From Candidatus Dependentiae bacterium (GTDB lineage Bacteria > Babelota > Babeliae > Babelales > Vermiphilaceae): DNA of 64,000 bases. How positions within the stretch are numbered: the first letter of the stretch is position 1; every line of letters begins with the position of its first letter. This document shows positions 59,100 through 64,000 of this stretch, piece after piece. The translations under genes and the position numbers were made by a program. The stretch is taken from the NCBI GenBank assembly GCA_026389015.1, contig JAPLIR010000015.1:62001-126000 (forward strand), in the 5' to 3' direction. The notes below the pieces were generated by a model. It was not told the origin of the DNA, searched no databases, and saw nothing but the letters and a program-made list of their open reading frames with translations.

Positions 59100-60107
59100 T
59101 TATTGTTTTTCTTCTTGTGCGTCTTGCCGAGAGACTTCTATAGCATCTTGTAATTCTTGATCAGAATCCTGATCTTGATGAGCAACAGACCTTCTACTCG
59201 AAGATGAGCTGCTTGATGAACTTGAAGATGAGCTACTTGAAGACGAAGATGACGAGGAACTACTACTTGAAGATGAACTGCTTGATGAGCTTGTTGTGCT
59301 TGTAGCAGCTGCGGTAGAAGAACTCATATTACCTCCATCAGCTTGTTTGCCGTGTACAGATGCCAATCCTGAAACAATAATCGATTGCTTTTCGTATTCA
59401 GCCTTGGTTTTTTTCCAGATATCAAGATACACCTCTCTTTTCTGAGCTTGGAACTTGTTAAGGATATTAAAATTATATGTTACTGGTAAACTAACTTTTT
59501 TTATTCTAGACATTTCTTGATTAAGGAAGTTTGCTATCCAAACAGATTTAGGTAATTTCTGAGTGCTAGAGTCAATTTGTGTGCCAATTTTAAGTAATAA
59601 CTCTAATATCTTATTACGACCTTCCTGTCTGCCGGGCAAGCTTATTTTTTCTACTAGCTTATCATCTTCATCTGACTCTTCAGCAGCCAAAAATAATACA
59701 GTACAACCATTTTTCATCCTAATATCAACTCGAGCACCTGCTTTAATAAGTTCCCTAACTACGTTAAAATGCCCCATCATAGTTGCCATATGCAACGCCG
59801 TACCCATACAAACTTGAGCATCAAGATCGACGCCTGCCTTAACTAATGACTCAATTACTTTATCGAAGCCTCTTAAAGCTGCCATATGCAAATATCCTAC
59901 ATCAACCTGATCTCCAGCCTTAATTGCCTGCGTAACACTATCGCCATCATTTTTTTCTATAGCCTTAAATAATTTGCTATTTACCTTAAACCTTGATTGT
60001 TGCTCATTCTGCTTGCTTTTATCTTTCTTCTGCATAGCCATAATTAACCCACTAGAAAGTAAAACAGTTGCCATCAATATTGTAGTAAATAGTGTTTGTT
60101 TCTTCAT
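59100..60107 (-). CDS. Exported ankyrin protein with poly-Ser tract and ubiquitin-interacting motif (335 aa)
   Basis: Signal peptide MKKQTLFTTILMATVLLSSG. Ankyrin repeats at about 45-170 (YLHMAALRGFDKVIESLVKA, GTALHMATMMGHFNVVRELI, NGCTVLFLAAEES). A linker follows, then an unbroken Ser run (about 265-300). The last 25 residues contain DSDQELQDAIEVSRQDAQEE, which fits the ubiquitin-interacting motif (acidic block, L-x-x-A-I-x-x-S, acidic). UIMs are otherwise eukaryotic and bind ubiquitin. Together this reads as a modular host-targeted effector; the export route beyond Sec is unknown. It lies 21 bases upstream of the other poly-Ser gene, likely one operon. Confidence 0.82.
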   Translation of the reverse strand: MKKQTLFTTILMATVLLSSGLIMAMQKKDKSKQNEQQSRFKVNSKLFKAIEKNDGDSVTQAIKAGDQVDVGYLHMAALRGFDKVIESLVKAGVDLDAQVCMGTALHMATMMGHFNVVRELIKAGARVDIRMKNGCTVLFLAAEESDEDDKLVEKISLPGRQEGRNKILELLLKIGTQIDSSTQKLPKSVWIANFLNQEMSRIKKVSLPVTYNFNILNKFQAQKREVYLDIWKKTKAEYEKQSIIVSGLASVHGKQADGGNMSSSTAAATSTTSSSSSSSSSSSSSSSSSSSSSSSSSSSSSSSSRRSVAHQDQDSDQELQDAIEVSRQDAQEEKQ

Positions 60108-60360
60108 AAAACCTCACATTTTATTAAGATTGTTTTTAAATAGTTATCTAATACCCAGTATGCCAAATAATGACAAATTGTCAAATTAAGCTACCGCTTT
60201 TTTTGAACCTGAAAGGCATCCATTTTTATTCTATAGAAACCCCTTGGGGGGGCATTTTTTTGACCCTAGCCTAAGCTTTTTTAGACAAAGCACTCTTCTA
60301 TTGAATCATAGAATATCCTCACCATAAGCAAAAAATTGGCCATTTGGGGGTATTTTCTAG
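60108..60360. other. Intergenic stretch
   Basis: Divergent promoter region of the poly-Ser operon. It holds CCCCTTGGGGGGG and T-runs but no convincing gene, tRNA or long repeat. Confidence 0.35.
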
Positions 60361-60501
60361 ACAGAGACAGGGTTAAAAATAATTCTCATCACTGATGGCA
60401 GTGGAGCTGGTCCAAAAGGTCCATTAAACTCACGCGGCCCAATAAAGATCATGTCGCATGCAGAAATCAATAACATCGGATAACTCAGGGGTTATTTTTT
60501 T
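60361..60501 (+). pseudogene. Possible 3' gene relic with terminator
   Basis: A 40-codon frame without a start (GSGAGPKGPLNSRGPIKIM, then SHAEINNIG) ends at TAA 60481, directly inside a small hairpin (ATAAC/GTTAT) followed by TTTTTT. This is how a gene's end with its terminator would look. No family is recognised. Confidence 0.3.
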
Positions 60502-60579
60502 ATATACATATTATTGAACATTCAAGCTCCTCCATGTAATGATGAATAAAAATATGCACTTGAATAACCAAGGTGAATT

Positions 60580-60936
60580 ATGAAAAATCACGAGGATAAG
60601 ATCTATTTATTAGCAGAAGAACGAACCTTACTTTCTGCAGAACGTACTTTTTCTGCATGGTTAAGAACCGCTCTTGCAGCCATGGCAGCAGGACTTGCTA
60701 TATTGCGGCTCGTTATTTTTAAAACTGAAATACATAGAATTATCGCTCACATTATGGGTGAAACACTGATTTTATGGGGGTGTCTTATTATTATATTGTC
60801 ATCAATTGACTACAAAAAAATTCGTAACTCGTTAACATTGGCAAAAAATTATAAAAGTTCTCAAATCGGCTATTTCACTATTGTGGTGCCACTATTGATT
60901 ATCGCTACGTTGCTGATCTTGGTAACATTACCATAA
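60580..60936 (+). CDS. DUF202 (YidH-type) membrane protein
   Basis: 118 residues with three membrane segments. The family motif is clear at the N-terminus: LAEERTLLSAERTFSAWLRT, then ALAAMAAGLA. Function of the family is not settled. AAGGTGA precedes the ATG. The flavin-reductase-like gene follows by 13 bases. Confidence 0.85.
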   Translation: MKNHEDKIYLLAEERTLLSAERTFSAWLRTALAAMAAGLAILRLVIFKTEIHRIIAHIMGETLILWGCLIIILSSIDYKKIRNSLTLAKNYKSSQIGYFTIVVPLLIIATLLILVTLP

Positions 60937-60949
60937 CGCGAGGATGTAT

Positions 60950-61486
60950 ATGAAAAAGAAAGATCTACCTTTATCAAAAGTATACCAACTCCTTGAGTCG
61001 GGGCCGGTTATTATGGTCACCACTTCAGATGAAGGCAAAGCAAACATCATGACTATGTCATGGCATATGATGGTCGATTTTGAACCACCATTGATTGCAA
61101 TCGTCATGAGCGACCAAAATTATTCATTCGCTGCGTTAAAAAAAACCAAAGAATGCGTGATTAACATCCCGACGGTTGAGCTCGCCAAACAAGTGGTTGG
61201 CGTTGGCAACACCACGGGATCAAGAACCGATAAATTTAAGAAATTTAATCTGACACAGACTCCTGCATCAAAAGTCCAAGCACCCTTGATTGACGAATGT
61301 TATGCAAACCTGGAATGCCAAGTCATCGACACAAAGATGGCCACAAAATATAACATCTTCATCCTCAAGGTCGTCAAAGCATGGATCTCCACCTCCAAGA
61401 AAAGACCTCTCACCATACACCATTGCGGCAACGGCATATTTAATGTTGATGGCAAGGTGATTAAGCTGGCGTCGGAAAAGAAATGA
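60950..61486 (+). CDS. Flavin reductase-like FMN-binding protein
   Basis: 178 residues; the start at 60950 is six bases after GAGG, while the ATG at 60944 overlaps that site. The split-barrel flavin-reductase fold is suggested by PVIMVTTSDEGKANIMTMSW, PPLIAIVMSDQNYSF, ECVINIP and the DKFKKFNLT motif. Such proteins bind FMN and pass electrons from NAD(P)H or serve as flavoprotein oxidoreductases; the partner is unknown. Probably in one operon with the DUF202 gene. Confidence 0.87.
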   Translation: MKKKDLPLSKVYQLLESGPVIMVTTSDEGKANIMTMSWHMMVDFEPPLIAIVMSDQNYSFAALKKTKECVINIPTVELAKQVVGVGNTTGSRTDKFKKFNLTQTPASKVQAPLIDECYANLECQVIDTKMATKYNIFILKVVKAWISTSKKRPLTIHHCGNGIFNVDGKVIKLASEKK

Positions 61487-61607
61487 CGCGAGGATTTTCT
61501 TTCAGCGATCACAACACGCAACTTTTGTACAAATGCAGCAAGTTGCAGTAAACTAACATCTTTAACTCGGTAATTAACCATGTAACACTTTAAAAGCTGC
61601 TGCCAGA

Positions 61608-64000
61608 ATGTCACAACACTTTACGCATTTACATCTTCACACGGAATTCTCGTTGCTAGACGGAGCGATCAATCTTGATAAGCTCGTCGATTTCGGCAAA
61701 CAACAGAAATTCAAAGCCCTTGCCATTACCGATCATGGCAATATTTTTGGCGCGGTGAAGTTTTTTCAAAAATGTAAAAAAGCTGGCATTAAACCAATCA
61801 TCGGTATGGAAGCGTATCTGACTGAAGATGTAACGGTGAAGACCGTTGATAAAAAATATTATCACTTGGTTATCTTGGTGCAGAATGACATTGGCTATAA
61901 AAATCTGTGCAAACTGATTTCGTTCAGCTTTCAAAAGGGTTTCTACTTCAAACCACGTATCGATTACGCCATATTAGAAAAGCATTCAGAAGGCCTGATC
62001 GTCACCACCGCATGCTTGGGCGGCCATATTCCGAGTCTTCTCATGAAAAATGATTATGAGCAAGCGGAAAAATATACCGATTGGTATTTGCGTGTGTTTG
62101 GGCGCGATAGATTCTATTTGGAAGTCCAACCAGAAGACCAAAAGGACCAAACGGTCTTGAATAAAAAAATATTTGAATGGGCAGAGAAAAAGAATCTCAA
62201 CTGTGTTGCAGCAGGCGATTGCCACTACCCTACTGCCGAAGACCGCGAAGCACACGAAATCATGCTCGCAATTCAAACGCACGATAAAATGGACAACCCA
62301 GACCGCTATACCTTTGGTGACTGCAGAGTCTACATGCGCACACAAGACCAAATGCTCGCAGAATTTCCAGGGCATGAGCAAGCAGTGTGGAATGCCGGTG
62401 TTATTGCCGACATGTGTAACTTTGAATTCCAAATGGGCAAGCTGTTTTTCCCTAAATTTGAAATCCCCGCGGAACATACCCAAGAGTCGTACTTTAAATA
62501 TATGTGCCAGATAGGCCTCGAGCGATTACGGGACAACAACTACTTCGATGCTGCATTAATCGAAAAATACCAAGCGCGCCTTGATCTGGAAGTCGAGCTT
62601 ATTATTTCCATGGGCTTTGTGGGTTACTTTTTAGTAGTGAGTGACTTTATTCAATGGTCGTATCGCAATAATGTACCCGTTGGCCCGGGCCGTGGTTCTG
62701 CAGCAGGTTCACTCGTTGCATGGGCATTACAAATCACCAACATCGATCCGCTCAAATATAACCTGCTCTTTGAACGATTCTTGAACCCTGAGCGTGTGTC
62801 GATGCCTGATATCGATATCGATTTCTGTATTGAAGGCCGAGAAAAGGTCATTAGCTACATACGCGACCGCTATGGACACGACAAAGTCTGCCAAATTATA
62901 ACCTTTGGTACCATGATGGCAAAAGGTGTTATCAAAGACGTATCACGCGCCTTGGGATTCTCATTTGAAGATTCAAACGCTATCACCAACCTGATTCCCG
63001 AGCAATTAAAAATTAGCCTCAAAGAAGCATTCGAACAAGAACCACGCTTAAAAGAGTTGCTCGATGGCAATCCAAAAGCAAAAAAATTATTTGATATCGC
63101 CTTCCGCTTGGAAGGCTTAACCCGCCACGCATCAAAACACGCAGCGGGCATTGTAATCTCCCCTGACCCTATTGACGAAGTATTGCCGGTCTACATTCCA
63201 TCGAAGAGTAATGACCTTGTCACGCAATACGCCATGACAGAACTTGAAAGTCTTGGTTTTTTAAAAATAGATCTTCTTGGTTTAAAAAACTTAACGCTGA
63301 TTCAGCGAGCCTTAGAACTTATTGAAAAAAACCACGGCGTCAAAATCGACATCAACAAAATTCCACTCGATGATGCAAAATCCTTTGCACTGATCTGCGA
63401 AGGTAAAACATCAGGCGTGTTTCAGCTAGAATCTGACGGACTAAAAGAAGTGTTGCGTAAACTGCAGCCAGAAAAATTTGAAGACATTATTGCGGTTAAC
63501 GCACTCTACCGACCAGGACCACTTGGATCGGGCATGGTCGACGATTTTGTCGAACGAAGACACGGACGCCAAAAAATTACGTATCTGTTTCCGGAACTTG
63601 CAACGGTGCTGGAAGAAACATACGGCGTCATTGTTTACCAAGAACAGGTTATGAAAATTGCATCGCTCATTGGCGGCTATAGCCTTGGCGAAGCTGATAT
63701 TCTTCGACGTGCCATGGGTAAAAAAAAGGCCGAAGTGATGGTCGAGCAGCGCGAAATATTTTTAACCAAAGCCAAAGAACAAAAATTTGATGCCAAAAAA
63801 GCTGGAGAACTATTTGACCTCATGGCCTATTTTGCTGGGTATGGCTTTAACAAATCCCACTCTGCTGCCTATGCCTTGATCGCCTATCAAACCGCATATC
63901 TCAAAGCAAACTACACCGCAGAATTTATGGCTTGCTTGATTTCATTAGAAGCAACCCATGCGGAAAACATGTCGTTCTACTTGCAAGAAGCAAAAGAGCT
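61608..64000 (+). CDS. dnaE: DNA polymerase III alpha subunit (3' end outside window)
   Basis: 797 codons are present and the frame is open at the right edge; a full DnaE is about 1100-1200 residues. PHP domain at the N-terminus (LHLHTEFSLLDGA, ITDHGN, TACLGG). Palm motifs: GPGRGSAAGSLV (about 360-371) and PDIDIDF (about 402-408) with two of the catalytic Asp. The fingers region follows (GTMMAKGVIKDVSRALG; HASKHAAGIV). This is the main replicative polymerase. The ATG at 61608 gives the usual MSQHFTHLHLH start but has no clear ribosome-binding site. Its minus-strand overlapping frames are not real. Confidence 0.96.
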   Translation, partial: MSQHFTHLHLHTEFSLLDGAINLDKLVDFGKQQKFKALAITDHGNIFGAVKFFQKCKKAGIKPIIGMEAYLTEDVTVKTVDKKYYHLVILVQNDIGYKNLCKLISFSFQKGFYFKPRIDYAILEKHSEGLIVTTACLGGHIPSLLMKNDYEQAEKYTDWYLRVFGRDRFYLEVQPEDQKDQTVLNKKIFEWAEKKNLNCVAAGDCHYPTAEDREAHEIMLAIQTHDKMDNPDRYTFGDCRVYMRTQDQMLAEFPGHEQAVWNAGVIADMCNFEFQMGKLFFPKFEIPAEHTQESYFKYMCQIGLERLRDNNYFDAALIEKYQARLDLEVELIISMGFVGYFLVVSDFIQWSYRNNVPVGPGRGSAAGSLVAWALQITNIDPLKYNLLFERFLNPERVSMPDIDIDFCIEGREKVISYIRDRYGHDKVCQIITFGTMMAKGVIKDVSRALGFSFEDSNAITNLIPEQLKISLKEAFEQEPRLKELLDGNPKAKKLFDIAFRLEGLTRHASKHAAGIVISPDPIDEVLPVYIPSKSNDLVTQYAMTELESLGFLKIDLLGLKNLTLIQRALELIEKNHGVKIDINKIPLDDAKSFALICEGKTSGVFQLESDGLKEVLRKLQPEKFEDIIAVNALYRPGPLGSGMVDDFVERRHGRQKITYLFPELATVLEETYGVIVYQEQVMKIASLIGGYSLGEADILRRAMGKKKAEVMVEQREIFLTKAKEQKFDAKKAGELFDLMAYFAGYGFNKSHSAAYALIAYQTAYLKANYTAEFMACLISLEATHAENMSFYLQEAKE

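Noticed and set aside
61986-62483. Minus-strand frame of 165 codons near the right end
   Set aside because: It lies wholly inside dnaE, whose PHP and palm motifs are unmistakable on the plus strand.

Overview
The window is dense bacterial DNA, AT-rich by eye, with no rRNA operon, insertion sequence, phage block or CRISPR array. Core genes are scattered singly or in short operons: dnaA, dnaE, mutS, uvrA, ruvB, rodA, glyS, rplU, tlyA, yebC, yicC, psd-pssA and trkH-trkA. Between them lie many Sec-exported proteins without obvious bacterial homologues, several carrying eukaryote-like features: ankyrin repeats, a ubiquitin-interacting motif, a CaaX-like tail, poly-serine tails and a PI-PLC-like domain. 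This mix suggests a host-associated Gram-negative bacterium living in a protist. My best guess is the Dependentiae (TM6/Babeliae), but no marker was searched, so this is inference.

Layout. 1-6.5 kb: the end of a possible kinase-fold gene, a small Ala/Thr/Lys-rich exported protein, and a 1632-residue exported repeat protein. 6.6-9.1 kb: small exported proteins and a decayed patch holding vapBC, a truncated gene copy and a DUF1016/YhcG relic. 9.1-14.6 kb: dnaA and three cell-wall or peptidase genes (amidase, C39-like, NlpC/P60). 14.6-21.9 kb: an Ala-rich coiled-coil protein, phosphatidylethanolamine synthesis (psd-pssA), an FAD oxidoreductase, two tRNA-Arg genes and tlyA. 21.9-30.5 kb: two HtrA/Deg proteases flank a two-gene envelope operon, a Cys-rich beta-helix protein and a predicted outer-membrane barrel. 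30.7-35 kb: glyS, a DedA-like gene, trkH-trkA and rplU. 35-46.9 kb: clusters of small exported, often Cys-containing proteins interspersed with mutS, a MazG-like pyrophosphatase and uvrA, then tRNA-His and tRNA-Pro. 47-57 kb: an ankyrin protein, rodA, ruvB, a lipoprotein, a PI-PLC-like protein, an exported deaminase-like amidohydrolase, yebC and yicC. 57-64 kb: two poly-Ser exported proteins, a DUF202 protein, a flavin-reductase-like protein and the first 797 codons of dnaE.

Themes. (1) Exported proteins dominate the unassigned genes, and several look suited to host contact. (2) Short palindromic repeats are scattered between genes. Two families each have an in-frame copy inside a gene (NlpC/P60 and one HtrA), resembling the protein-coding palindromic elements known from Rickettsia. 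(3) A 98-bp repeat is present twice in opposite orientation, 37 kb apart. (4) Gene decay and local duplication are visible at 7.1-8.7 kb and 35-37 kb. (5) uvrA appears to lack most of its insertion domain.

All functions are read from motifs by eye. Start codons were chosen by ribosome-binding sites and signal peptides, and often differ from the longest reading frame.
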